Below are positions 7,923 to 16,231 of a DNA stretch of 64,000 bases, piece by piece (positions within the stretch are counted from its first letter, which is position 1; each line of letters begins with the position of its first letter). Source of the stretch: Chryseobacterium pennae (GTDB lineage: Bacteria > Bacteroidota > Bacteroidia > Flavobacteriales > Weeksellaceae); contig NZ_QNVT01000010.1 of NCBI RefSeq assembly GCF_003385515.1, forward strand, positions 62,001 to 126,000, given 5' to 3'. The notes under the pieces were generated by a model. It saw nothing but the letters and a program-made list of their open reading frames with translations, was not told where the DNA came from and did no database searches. A program made the position numbers and the translations under genes.

Positions 7923-9224
7923 TTATTTCACAATAAGTTTTTTCGTTTCCGAAGTTCCTCCGTAGGTAATTTTTACCATATAATTTCCTGAAGGAAGGTG
8001 AGACAGATTCAGGTCTTCTCTGTAAAATCCGGTTTGATTGCTTAATTCAGCAGAATGTACCTTTTTTCCGGTAAGGTCATATACTTCTACACTCCCTTTA
8101 TTGTTTGCCTTTTCTTTTACATCAAACAGCACGGTTACTCTTTTATCTGCCGTTGTCGGGTTAGGATAAATCCCAAAAGATGCTTTTTTGCTTACTTCAG
8201 TAATCCCTAACGTTCCTGTGATTTTTTTGTATTTGAAATACATATTTCCGGTTTGCATACCTTCATTGGAAGTGAAATACATTCTGTAGTAATCTGATCC
8301 CTGCTTAATATAGTAAACTGCATCCGTATAAACCCCGGAAGTTGGCTTCCATGAGTGTCCGATGGTTGTAATATTGCTAGAGAACGTAGCAGGTAAAGTT
8401 CCTGTTGCCACTGCCTGTGTTTCCGGTCTTACTTTTGCCACTGAAATAGTAGGGCTTTGAATGACACCAGCCATTCTGTATTTCATGGTTTGTGGATTTC
8501 CCTGTGGGTCTGTATAAGGATAATCTGTAAAATATCTGGTGAACATTAGATCCCATGAGTTTCTTGAAGGCTCCATATCAGGAACTTTTGCCCCGGAATC
8601 AAATGAGAAATAATTGAAGTAAGAATCGTCTGTCCCATTAGCTAAGGTTCTTGTTTCAGTAGGCCCCCATGCTGTACCGTTCCACTTTGAATATTTAAAA
8701 GTATACCCCATATAGGCATCTTCAATGGCAAACTTAATATAAGTTCCTGTAGCATATTTCAGAACGAAAATTGCTTTTCCTATGATATGATGCGTCAGTG
8801 GATTGTAAACTCCCCATCCTGTAGACGGAATATTAGGATTAGGAGCGGTTATAGGTCCCTGTTCAAGAGCACCAATACTCCAGTCAGTAGTCTGGTCAGG
8901 GTTATAAAGCGGCTCTCCCCATGAAGCTTCATTGCTGATGCTGATATTATCCCATTCAGCTAAGCTGGTGGCAGCTGTATATACTTCGATGTTTTTCGCA
9001 TCATTAATTCTTGTTCCTGCAGTGTAAATAGAATTTCTGAAGAAAGCTATATCCCATGAATTTGCTGGTTGAGAAACGATATTCCCATTTGAAAAAGTAA
9101 AGAATGTACGGTTCTGGTATCCATTCCCCATCGTCATATTTGCCTGCGTATATCCTAATGCATCTGTCTGTGCCAAAACGGTCTGTTGAACGGTAAGAGC
9201 AAACATTAATAGTTTTGTTTTCAT
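7923..9224 (-). CDS. HmuY-like tandem-domain protein with T9SS sorting domain
   Basis: A 433-residue exported protein. After a signal peptide (MKTKLLMFALTVQQTVLAQ) come two HmuY-like beta-rich segments, each opening with the family phrase (NSWDIAFFRNSIY near residue 60, NSWDLMFTRYF near residue 222). The C-terminal about 85 residues are a type A T9SS domain (FGIYPNPT, VEVYDLTGKKV, LPSGNYMVKI, KKLIVK). HmuY proteins bind haem outside the cell and deliver it to a TonB receptor. The gene is divergent from the receptor gene at 9615 and shares its operator region, so it is probably a T9SS-delivered haemophore-like protein induced under iron limitation. Direct haem ligands cannot be assigned with confidence. 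Confidence 0.75.
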   Translation of the reverse strand: MKTKLLMFALTVQQTVLAQTDALGYTQANMTMGNGYQNRTFFTFSNGNIVSQPANSWDIAFFRNSIYTAGTRINDAKNIEVYTAATSLAEWDNISISNEASWGEPLYNPDQTTDWSIGALEQGPITAPNPNIPSTGWGVYNPLTHHIIGKAIFVLKYATGTYIKFAIEDAYMGYTFKYSKWNGTAWGPTETRTLANGTDDSYFNYFSFDSGAKVPDMEPSRNSWDLMFTRYFTDYPYTDPQGNPQTMKYRMAGVIQSPTISVAKVRPETQAVATGTLPATFSSNITTIGHSWKPTSGVYTDAVYYIKQGSDYYRMYFTSNEGMQTGNMYFKYKKITGTLGITEVSKKASFGIYPNPTTADKRVTVLFDVKEKANNKGSVEVYDLTGKKVHSAELSNQTGFYREDLNLSHLPSGNYMVKITYGGTSETKKLIVK

Positions 9225-9242
9225 AATTTATTTTTTAAATTA

Positions 9243-9300
9243 TTATTTAGAATTATTCCACAAAAGTATATAATTATTTTTAATCATTCTAAATAAAAAC
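9243..9300. promoter_or_regulatory. Fur-box-like operator, copy 1, with minus-strand promoter
   Basis: TTATTTAGAATTATTCCAC (9243-9261) is followed by a second, inverted arm reading TCATTCTAAATAAA (9283-9296). The same arrangement recurs at 9529-9583. The minus strand reads TACTTTTG (9261-9268), a TAnnTTTG box for the T9SS/HmuY gene, lying within the unit. The ATTTAGAAT/ATTCTAAAT dyad resembles Fur-type operators. Binding by Fur is inferred from gene context. Confidence 0.6.
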
Positions 9301-9528
9301 ATGATTTTTATCTTGTTTATTTTGTAGCCGTGTAGGAGAGAGGAAATAAGGAATGCTTTAAAAATACCATGAATACTGGATTTTATATTGAATGTTGTCA
9401 TTTTTTTAACTTCATCTTTTTATTTTACTTTTAGAATTGTTTTTTTGGAAAAGACAGACTAATAATTTGCTGTAAGTCCTTTCAATACTGGGATGTTTAA
9501 TACAAGTATCAATTTTACTCAGCTATTT
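9301..9528. other. Divergent intergenic region core
   Basis: These about 230 bases lie between the two operator units of the haem locus. I see no gene and no convincing RNA; the stretch is AT-rich and only separates the two promoters. Confidence 0.4.
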
Positions 9529-9595
9529 TTATTTAGAATTATTCCACTAAGTGATATATTTATTTTTACTTGTTCTAAATAAAGCTTTATATTTG
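9529..9595 (+). promoter_or_regulatory. Fur-box-like operator, copy 2, with receptor promoter
   Basis: TTATTTAGAATTATTCCAC recurs at 9529-9547 (identical 19 bases to copy 1), again followed by an arm TTCTAAATAAA (9573-9583). A TATATTTG promoter box (9588-9595) follows directly, 19 bases before the receptor ATG. The second arm would sit at the -33 to -10 interval, a position suited to repression. Confidence 0.65.
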
Positions 9596-9614
9596 TCGAA
9601 AATTTTTTACCCTT

Positions 9615-11723
9615 ATGAAGAAGAAAGTGCTTTCCATTCTGTCATTATCCGCCGTGTTTTGGATGAATGCGCAAAAAAAGGATTCTCTTAATCAAAAGAA
9701 TGTTGAAGAAGTTGTTATTACAGGACAGTATAAACAACAGGCTATCAATAAGTCTATCTACAAAGTAGATGTCATAGACGCCATACAGATCAAAAATATG
9801 GCAGCTACCAATGTTGCTGATGTTTTAAATCAAAGTCTTAACATTCAGGTTACTCCAGATTCCCGTTCAGGGAATTCTACAGCCAATATCATGGGACTTA
9901 ATGGAGACTATGTGAAAGTTCTGATAGACAATATTCCGGTAGTAGGAGATACTGGACTGGGAAGTAATATTGACCTTACCAAAATTGCTCTAAGTAATAT
10001 TGAGCGTATTGAAATTGTGAAGGGAAGTATGGGAGTAGAATACGGAAATGGAGCCGTAGCAGGGGTAATCAATATTATTACAAAGAAAAATAATACAAAA
10101 AAGGTTAGTGTAAGAGGCTCCCTTCAGGAAGAAACAGTAAGGGACAATTATGATCTTAAGAAAAAAGGACAAGGAAGACATATTCAGAATCTTAATGTTG
10201 ATTATAATATTAATAATGAATGGTTTGCCAATGTGAATTTCAATCATAACCAATTCATGGGTTATGAAGGAAACAGTGAAGGGTATAAATATTTCGGACA
10301 GGATAATAGAAGAGGTTACGAGTGGAATCCGAAAGATCAGTACGAATCTTCTGCCCTGGTAAGATATTCCAAGAATAAAACATCATTTTTCTATAAAGTG
10401 TCTTATTTGAAAGAAAACTTCAATTTTTATAATCCAGAGGTAAACAGACGACCACTGAATGATGGATTAGGTGGAGTAGAATATGAAAGTAGGGATAGAA
10501 AATATAATACAGACCGTTGGCTTCATCAGTTCAATATACAGACAAATCTGGGACATATCCGGTATATGGGGGATTTCTCCTTCCAAAACCAGGACAGAAA
10601 ATACTTTGACTACAATTATGATATTCCGAACAGAACAATCAAGAGTCAGCAGGACGAAAAATCATATTATAAAACAGATGTGATCTACTCAAGAGGAATG
10701 TTTAGTAATTTCCTGGATAGTAAAACCTTTGATTTCCAGCTTGGCTATGAATTGGATTATACCAGCGGGTATGCAGCACTGATTGCCGGAGATTTCTTTG
10801 GTGAGGCTGTAAAAAGAAAAATATTTACCTATTCCAATTTCCTTTCTGCAGAATGGAATATTTCAGACCGGTTTTCTGTGAGACCGGGGCTAAGGCTTTC
10901 TTTGAGTGAAAACTTTGATAATCAGTACAACTATTCCCTTTCTGCCAGATATAAAACTTCCGAAAATTCAAATTTGAGGGCTGTTGTAGGTTCTGCCAAC
11001 CGTTTTCCTAAATATGATGAGCTGTATACCTATTTTGTAAATCTTAATCATGATATTCAGGGAAATCCAGATTTAAAACCGGAAACAGGGTTTTCAATAG
11101 GAGCATTTTGGGATCAGACCTTTAGAACGGCTAATGACTGGCGAATTGGTTATAGTGTAGATGCATTATACCTTGATGTACGTGACAGAATCGATATGAT
11201 GGTCATCAAGCAACCTTCTACTTATCAATACATGAATGTCAATAAGTATAAGAATATGTTGTTATCTGCCAATGTAGACTTCAGAAAAGATCAGTTTGCT
11301 TTTTCCATAAGAGGAGCTGTGAATGGGAGATCCATCACGTTGAATGAAGTAGTAACGAATGATTCTTCGGATAAGTTCCAATACATTGTGCAGGCAGGTG
11401 CTTCTGCAACTTATAAACTTAAAAAGACAGACACCAACTTCTCACTTTACTATAAATATACCGGAGAGGATAGACTTTATGTTGCTGATACAGCAGGAGG
11501 TGTCCGTTTAGGGATAACAGACGCATTCCATATGATGGATTTTATTGTAAGTCAGCCATTCTGGAATAATCATTTTGAGATTTCTGCAGGAGTTAAAAAC
11601 ATTTTTGATGTGACAAGTGTAAAATCTAGTGCTGTTGCAGGTTCAGCTCATACTGCAGCCTCCGGAACAGTTAATTTATACTATGGCAGAAGCTATTTTG
11701 CAAGACTAATGTTTCAATTTTAA
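9615..11723 (+). CDS. TonB-dependent outer-membrane haem receptor
   Basis: A 702-residue TonB-dependent receptor. It has a signal peptide (MKKKVLSILSLSAVFWMNAQ), then a TonB-box-like segment (VEEVVITGQ), a plug domain up to about residue 160 (VLIDNIPVVGDTG, ERIEIVKGSMGVEYGNGAVA), and a 22-strand barrel ending in an aromatic residue (ARLMFQF). There is no carboxypeptidase-like N-terminal extension, so it is not a SusC type. The operon that follows (HmuY-like lipoprotein, HmuTUV, HmuS) identifies haem as the likely ligand; a siderophore is less likely. Expression is probably controlled by the Fur-box-like operator upstream. Confidence 0.85.
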   Translation: MKKKVLSILSLSAVFWMNAQKKDSLNQKNVEEVVITGQYKQQAINKSIYKVDVIDAIQIKNMAATNVADVLNQSLNIQVTPDSRSGNSTANIMGLNGDYVKVLIDNIPVVGDTGLGSNIDLTKIALSNIERIEIVKGSMGVEYGNGAVAGVINIITKKNNTKKVSVRGSLQEETVRDNYDLKKKGQGRHIQNLNVDYNINNEWFANVNFNHNQFMGYEGNSEGYKYFGQDNRRGYEWNPKDQYESSALVRYSKNKTSFFYKVSYLKENFNFYNPEVNRRPLNDGLGGVEYESRDRKYNTDRWLHQFNIQTNLGHIRYMGDFSFQNQDRKYFDYNYDIPNRTIKSQQDEKSYYKTDVIYSRGMFSNFLDSKTFDFQLGYELDYTSGYAALIAGDFFGEAVKRKIFTYSNFLSAEWNISDRFSVRPGLRLSLSENFDNQYNYSLSARYKTSENSNLRAVVGSANRFPKYDELYTYFVNLNHDIQGNPDLKPETGFSIGAFWDQTFRTANDWRIGYSVDALYLDVRDRIDMMVIKQPSTYQYMNVNKYKNMLLSANVDFRKDQFAFSIRGAVNGRSITLNEVVTNDSSDKFQYIVQAGASATYKLKKTDTNFSLYYKYTGEDRLYVADTAGGVRLGITDAFHMMDFIVSQPFWNNHFEISAGVKNIFDVTSVKSSAVAGSAHTAASGTVNLYYGRSYFARLMFQF

Positions 11724-11734
11724 ATAAGACTATT

Positions 11735-12850
11735 ATGAAGTATTTAAAAATATTATCTCTCCTTTCTATTATGACAGCCACGCAGTCATGCCTTTCTGCT
11801 GATGATGATCCGGTGGCCGTTCGCCCTATGACAGGATCAGAAGTGAATGTAACACTGGGAGGCGCTACAGAACCTAACCAGGTTTGGATTGATTTAAGTG
11901 AACATGAGAATCCTAATATTAATAAAAGAACAGACTGGGACCTTGGATTTTATTCAGGAGATGATTTCAGAGTAAGTATTAACGGTTCTCTTGCGATGAC
12001 CGTCATTAAAATTCCCAATGCTACAGACCTTAATAAAGTAAAGGCAAACAATGTAGAAAGTTTAAAAGAGATTGCTCAGGTAGGAACTTTCGATGCCGAA
12101 AACCTGAAGTATATTGACAATCCGAATGGTGATTTCCTGAAACAGACTACAGGAATTGATGCTATCAAGGCCAACGATGCAGATAATCCGATCTACCTGG
12201 TGAATATGGGCAGAGAAATACCGGCTGGAGGGAATGTAGCTGCAGGAACTGTTTCATTATCAGGAGATGAGAGAGGTTGGAAGAAAATGCAGATCCTGAG
12301 AGCCCCGAATGGGTACAAAATCCGTTATGCTGATCTCAATGCAGAGAACGAAAATATCAAAGAATATATTATTACCAAAGATCCTGAATATAATTTTACA
12401 TTCTTTAATCTTAAAACAGGAACTCCGGTAAAAATACAACCTAAAAAGAAAAAATGGGATCTGGCGTTTACTACCTTCACCAATGAAGTATTTATGGGGG
12501 CAAACAGTGCCGGAAGTTATTTCTATGCAGACTTTATTGTAACCAATACTCTTAATGGAGTAGGAGCCTATCAGGTAAATGCTACTGGAAGTTTGGATGA
12601 AGCCTACAGTACGTTCAAACTAAAAGATGTAGATCCTTCTAAATTTGTTTTCAATGACCACAGAGCTATTGGAGATAAATGGAGAACTACTACCGGAACA
12701 TCAACGAATCCTACAGCCTTTGTATACTCAGACCGTTTCTTTGTATTGAAAGATGCAGAAGGTTTCTATTTTAAGCTGAGATTCAATACAATGAAAAATA
12801 GCAAATCAGGCGAACGTGGTTTCACCAATTTTGAATTTGATCCCTTATAA
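11735..12850 (+). CDS. hmuY: HmuY-family haem-binding lipoprotein
   Basis: A 371-residue lipoprotein (signal peptide ending TATQSC) starting 11 bases after the receptor gene. The HmuY fold is indicated by WIDLSEHENPNINKRTDWDL near the start, KKKWDLAFTTFTNEVF in the middle, and the C-terminal FVLKDAEGFYFKLRFNTM that is very typical of HmuY. It probably sits on the outer membrane surface, takes haem from host or environmental haemoproteins and hands it to the adjacent receptor. Compared with Porphyromonas HmuY (about 220 residues) it is longer, with two SWDL-like segments, as in many Flavobacteria. Confidence 0.8.
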   Translation: MKYLKILSLLSIMTATQSCLSADDDPVAVRPMTGSEVNVTLGGATEPNQVWIDLSEHENPNINKRTDWDLGFYSGDDFRVSINGSLAMTVIKIPNATDLNKVKANNVESLKEIAQVGTFDAENLKYIDNPNGDFLKQTTGIDAIKANDADNPIYLVNMGREIPAGGNVAAGTVSLSGDERGWKKMQILRAPNGYKIRYADLNAENENIKEYIITKDPEYNFTFFNLKTGTPVKIQPKKKKWDLAFTTFTNEVFMGANSAGSYFYADFIVTNTLNGVGAYQVNATGSLDEAYSTFKLKDVDPSKFVFNDHRAIGDKWRTTTGTSTNPTAFVYSDRFFVLKDAEGFYFKLRFNTMKNSKSGERGFTNFEFDPL

Positions 12851-12898
12851 CAAATTCAGATAATTGTATCAGAATTAGAAAAAATAAAATATCTATCT

Positions 12899-13777
12899 AT
12901 GAAGAAATTTATCCTTGCAGCTTCTGTTCTTGTCGCAGTGTACTCCTGCAAAAAAGAAGAAGGTGCAAAAAAAGAAAATACAACAGAAGCTTCTTCTGAA
13001 GCTCCAAAAAGCAATAATAAAATTGTAACACTAAACAGTGGAATTACAGAAATCGTAAGTGCTTTAGGGCACGAAAAAGAAATTGTAGGAACAGATGTTA
13101 CCAGTACTTATCCTGCAAGCTTAAAAACGACAGCTGAAAACCTTGGACATGTAAGATCTATAACGATTGAGCCGATTATGGCAGTAAATCCTACTTTAAT
13201 TCTGGCTTCAGATAAGGATATCAATCCAGAACTAATGGGGAAAATCAAATCATCCGGGATCAAAGTAGATATCTTTAAGCATGAATATACTGCCGATGGT
13301 ACTAAAAAACTGATTGAAGAGGTAGCAAAAGCAATTGGAAATACAGATTTTAAGAAATTAACTGATAAAATAGATGAAGACCTGAAGCAGGTTCAGCCAA
13401 TGGCTAAAAAACCTAAAGTATTATTCATCTATGCAAGAGGAAATATGCTGATGGTAGCAGGTAAAAATACCCCAATGGCATCATTGATTAATCTGGCAGG
13501 TGGAGAAAATGCAGTGAATGAATTTGAAGATTTCAAACCGTTGACGCCGGAAGCCGTGGTAAAAGCTAATCCTGATGTACTGTTCTTCTTTGAAACAGGA
13601 TTACAGGGAGCAGGAGGAAACGAAGGTGCTCTTAAGATGCCGGGAGTTTCCCAGACAAACGCCGGAAAAAATAAGAAGATCATCGCAATGGATGGAGGAT
13701 TAGTTTCAGGTTTTGGACCGAGACTAGGAGAAGCAGTAGTTGGATTAAACAAACTTTTAATTGAGAACACAAAGTAA
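12899..13777 (+). CDS. hmuT: Haem ABC transporter substrate-binding lipoprotein
   Basis: A 292-residue periplasmic binding protein of the TroA/BtuF-like class III fold, anchored as a lipoprotein (AVYSC at the end of the signal). Family segments seen are IVTLNSGITEIVSALGHEKE, VRSITIEPIMAVNPTLIL, GGENAVNEFEDFKPLTPEAV and NPDVLFFFETGLQGAGG. A haem Tyr/His ligand is not clearly assignable. It delivers haem to the permease and ATPase encoded next. The open reading frame of the permease overlaps its 3' end only if a TTG start is used; with the ATG start the two genes are 13 bases apart. Confidence 0.85.
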   Translation: MKKFILAASVLVAVYSCKKEEGAKKENTTEASSEAPKSNNKIVTLNSGITEIVSALGHEKEIVGTDVTSTYPASLKTTAENLGHVRSITIEPIMAVNPTLILASDKDINPELMGKIKSSGIKVDIFKHEYTADGTKKLIEEVAKAIGNTDFKKLTDKIDEDLKQVQPMAKKPKVLFIYARGNMLMVAGKNTPMASLINLAGGENAVNEFEDFKPLTPEAVVKANPDVLFFFETGLQGAGGNEGALKMPGVSQTNAGKNKKIIAMDGGLVSGFGPRLGEAVVGLNKLLIENTK

Positions 13778-13790
13778 ATTATACTTTTAC

Positions 13791-14801
13791 ATGACAATAA
13801 GTACCATATTGCTTGTTATCATAGCAGTATGGTCTATTAATACTGGGGTTTACGATTTTGGTGGTAAATCTGCATTTAATGTTTTAGGAAAAGTAATACA
13901 GGGAGATTCTGATTTATCATTGAGTGATAAATATGTAGTTTTGGATGTAAGAGCAGCCAGAATTGTTATGGCTATTTTAATTGGAGGAATGCTTTCAGTT
14001 TCTGGAACAAGCTTGCAGGGGCTTTTCAAAAATCCTCTGGCAACAGGAGATTTAATAGGTCTTACATCGGGAGCTACGTTATTAGCTGCTATTGCTATTG
14101 TTTTAGGTGGACATTTTAAAGAGTACCTTCCTGAAGCCGTACAGTTTTCGCTGGTAGGAATAGCCGCTTTCATAGGGTCTTTTTTATCCATGATGCTGGT
14201 ATACAGGATTTCAACAAGCGGAGGAAAGACCAATGTTGTTATGATGTTGTTGACAGGTGTTGCCATTACAGCAATAGGTTTTTCAATTACAGGTTTTTTA
14301 ATATACATTTCAAAAGATGAACAGCTTAGAGACCTTACATTCTGGAATTTGGGAAGTTTAGCTGCAGCAACATGGACGAAGAATATTATTCTTGGGATTG
14401 TTATGATTGGAGCGTATATTATTTTACTGCCTAAAGGAAAAGCTTTGAATGCAATGATGTTAGGAGAGAAAGATGCTCAGCATTTAGGAATCAATGTAGA
14501 AAGGCTGAAGAAGCAGATTATTATCATTGTAGCATTAATGGTAGGAAGCTGCGTTGCATTTTCAGGAACAATAGGCTTTGTAGGACTTATCGTCCCTTAT
14601 ATTTTAAGATTGTTGTTCAAGTCCAATTATACATTCATCCTGCCTTTGTCTGCAGTATGTGGAAGTATATTACTTCTGACGGCAGATACATTCAGCAGAA
14701 GTATTGTAGAGCCCTCAGAATTACCAATAGGGATCTTGACGGCTTTAATGGGTGGACCTATTTTTATCGCTATTTTGGTTAAATTTAAAAAGGCACTGTA
14801 A
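13791..14801 (+). CDS. hmuU: Haem ABC transporter permease, FecCD family
   Basis: A 336-residue FecCD/BtuC-type permease with about ten membrane segments. Diagnostic segments are RAARIVMAILIGGMLSVSGT, LQGLFKNPLATGDLIGLTSGA, GEKDAQHLGINVERLK (coupling helix to the ATPase) and GFVGLIVPYILRLL. It forms the inner-membrane channel of the HmuTUV importer. The longer frame begins at a TTG inside hmuT; the ATG at 13791 gives a signal-free first helix and normal length, so it is chosen. Its stop overlaps the ATPase start by one base (TAATG), a typical coupling arrangement. Confidence 0.88.
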   Translation: MTISTILLVIIAVWSINTGVYDFGGKSAFNVLGKVIQGDSDLSLSDKYVVLDVRAARIVMAILIGGMLSVSGTSLQGLFKNPLATGDLIGLTSGATLLAAIAIVLGGHFKEYLPEAVQFSLVGIAAFIGSFLSMMLVYRISTSGGKTNVVMMLLTGVAITAIGFSITGFLIYISKDEQLRDLTFWNLGSLAAATWTKNIILGIVMIGAYIILLPKGKALNAMMLGEKDAQHLGINVERLKKQIIIIVALMVGSCVAFSGTIGFVGLIVPYILRLLFKSNYTFILPLSAVCGSILLLTADTFSRSIVEPSELPIGILTALMGGPIFIAILVKFKKAL

Positions 14802-15574
14802 TGATTAAGGCACATCAGATTAATTATAAGCATAAAGAATTCCGTATTCTGGATGGGGTAGATGTCTCATTGGAATATGGCGAGTTTTTAGCAATTGTAG
14901 GGCCCAACGGAGCAGGAAAATCAAGTCTTCTAAGTGTTTTGGCTCATGAAGTGAAAACTGAAAAGCAAAAAGTCTTATTTAAAGATAAACCCATTGAAGA
15001 CTGGAATGTAAAAGAACTTTCTATGCATAAAGCAAAATTTTCACAGCATAACAGTAACGATATTCCTCTTGAGGTAAAAGATGTAGTGATGATGGGAAGG
15101 TATCCTTATTTTGATGCACAACCCGGAAAAGAAGACCTTGAAGCGATGAATAATAAGATGTATGAAACAGATATTTTTCATCTAAAAGAAAGAGAATATA
15201 ACTCTCTTTCAGGAGGAGAAAAACAGCGTGTACACCTTTCACGGGTAATGGGACAACTGGAAAATGATATTGCTCACAAACTGGTTTTTCTGGATGAACC
15301 TTTGAATAATCTGGATATAAAACATCAATATAAAGCACTGGAAATTATTAAAAATTTTACAAAGAAAGCAAACAGTGCGATTGTTGTTCTCCATGATCTG
15401 AATCTCGCTGCTCAGTTTGCAGATAAAATTTTATTAATGAAATCAGGGCAGGTTTCCGCTTATGGAACTCCACAGGAAGTTTTTACAGCAGAAAATATCA
15501 GCAATGCTTATAACTTTCCATGTACCATTTGTGACCACCCTATTACGAATAACCCAATGATCATTTTTGGATAA
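14801..15574 (+). CDS. hmuV: Haem ABC transporter ATPase
   Basis: A 257-residue ABC ATPase. Walker A is GPNGAGKSS, the signature is LSGGEKQR, Walker B is LVFLDEP and the switch His is in VVLHDLN. The Q-loop region reads FSQHNSNDIPLEVKDVV with MMGRYPYFD, the form typical of haem and vitamin B12 importers. It drives the HmuU permease. The start overlaps the hmuU stop by one base, and a methyltransferase gene follows after two bases, so all are in one operon. Confidence 0.92.
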   Translation: MIKAHQINYKHKEFRILDGVDVSLEYGEFLAIVGPNGAGKSSLLSVLAHEVKTEKQKVLFKDKPIEDWNVKELSMHKAKFSQHNSNDIPLEVKDVVMMGRYPYFDAQPGKEDLEAMNNKMYETDIFHLKEREYNSLSGGEKQRVHLSRVMGQLENDIAHKLVFLDEPLNNLDIKHQYKALEIIKNFTKKANSAIVVLHDLNLAAQFADKILLMKSGQVSAYGTPQEVFTAENISNAYNFPCTICDHPITNNPMIIFG

Positions 15575-15576
15575 CC

Positions 15577-16227
15577 ATGGAAAAAGAAGAACTAAAAATC
15601 CTCGCACAGCATCTTGCCAATCCTCAGGGAGAAAAAGGCATAGAGATCGGTGAAATGATGAATGCAACTAACATCAGTATGACATTAGAAAGTATCAGAA
15701 CTCTTTTGATAGAAGATGATGAAAATATCCTTGAAATAGGACACGGAAATGCTGATCATGTGAAGAGTATTTTAAACCTGGCTAAAGGATTGAAGTACAC
15801 GGGGATTGATATTTCTGAAACCATGCATCTGGAAGCCAAAAGACTGAATCAGGGATTTGAAAAACAGGCTGATTTTGTTTTATATGAAGGATCAAAATTT
15901 CCTTTTGAGGACCAGACCTTTGATAAAATATTTACAGTTAATACCGTTTATTTCTGGGAAAAGCCGGTTGATTTTTTAAATGAAATCTTCAGAGTTTTAA
16001 AGGATAACGGAACGCTTGTTTTAACGTTCGTACAAAGACAGTCCATGGAAAAACTACCATTTACAGCCTATAATTTCACTCTTTACAGCAATGATGAAAT
16101 GGAAGAATTGATTTCCAAAAGCCATTTCAAAAGAATGAGGACTTCTGAAAAAGAAGAAGAAACAAAAAGCAAAACAGAAAACGAAACAATAAAAAGAATC
16201 TATACAATTTTAACTATAAAAAAATAA
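15577..16227 (+). CDS. Class I SAM-dependent methyltransferase in the haem operon
   Basis: A 216-residue methyltransferase of the Methyltransf_11 type. Motif I is ILEIGHGNADHVKSI (GxGxx, with GHGN instead of the usual GCGTG), motif II is TGIDISETMHLEAKR, and the post-motif reads FPFEDQTFDKIFTVNTVYFW. There is no signal peptide, so it is cytoplasmic. It lies two bases after hmuV and four bases before hmuS. This tight packing implies a role in haem metabolism, but the substrate is unknown; it could modify a haem breakdown product or act in an unrelated process. Membership in a haem operon is the interesting point. Confidence 0.8.
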   Translation: MEKEELKILAQHLANPQGEKGIEIGEMMNATNISMTLESIRTLLIEDDENILEIGHGNADHVKSILNLAKGLKYTGIDISETMHLEAKRLNQGFEKQADFVLYEGSKFPFEDQTFDKIFTVNTVYFWEKPVDFLNEIFRVLKDNGTLVLTFVQRQSMEKLPFTAYNFTLYSNDEMEELISKSHFKRMRTSEKEEETKSKTENETIKRIYTILTIKK

Positions 16228-16231
16228 AATA

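Noticed and set aside
13850..14308. A 152-codon minus-strand frame
   Set aside because: It is antisense to the hmuU permease; its composition mirrors a membrane protein on the other strand.
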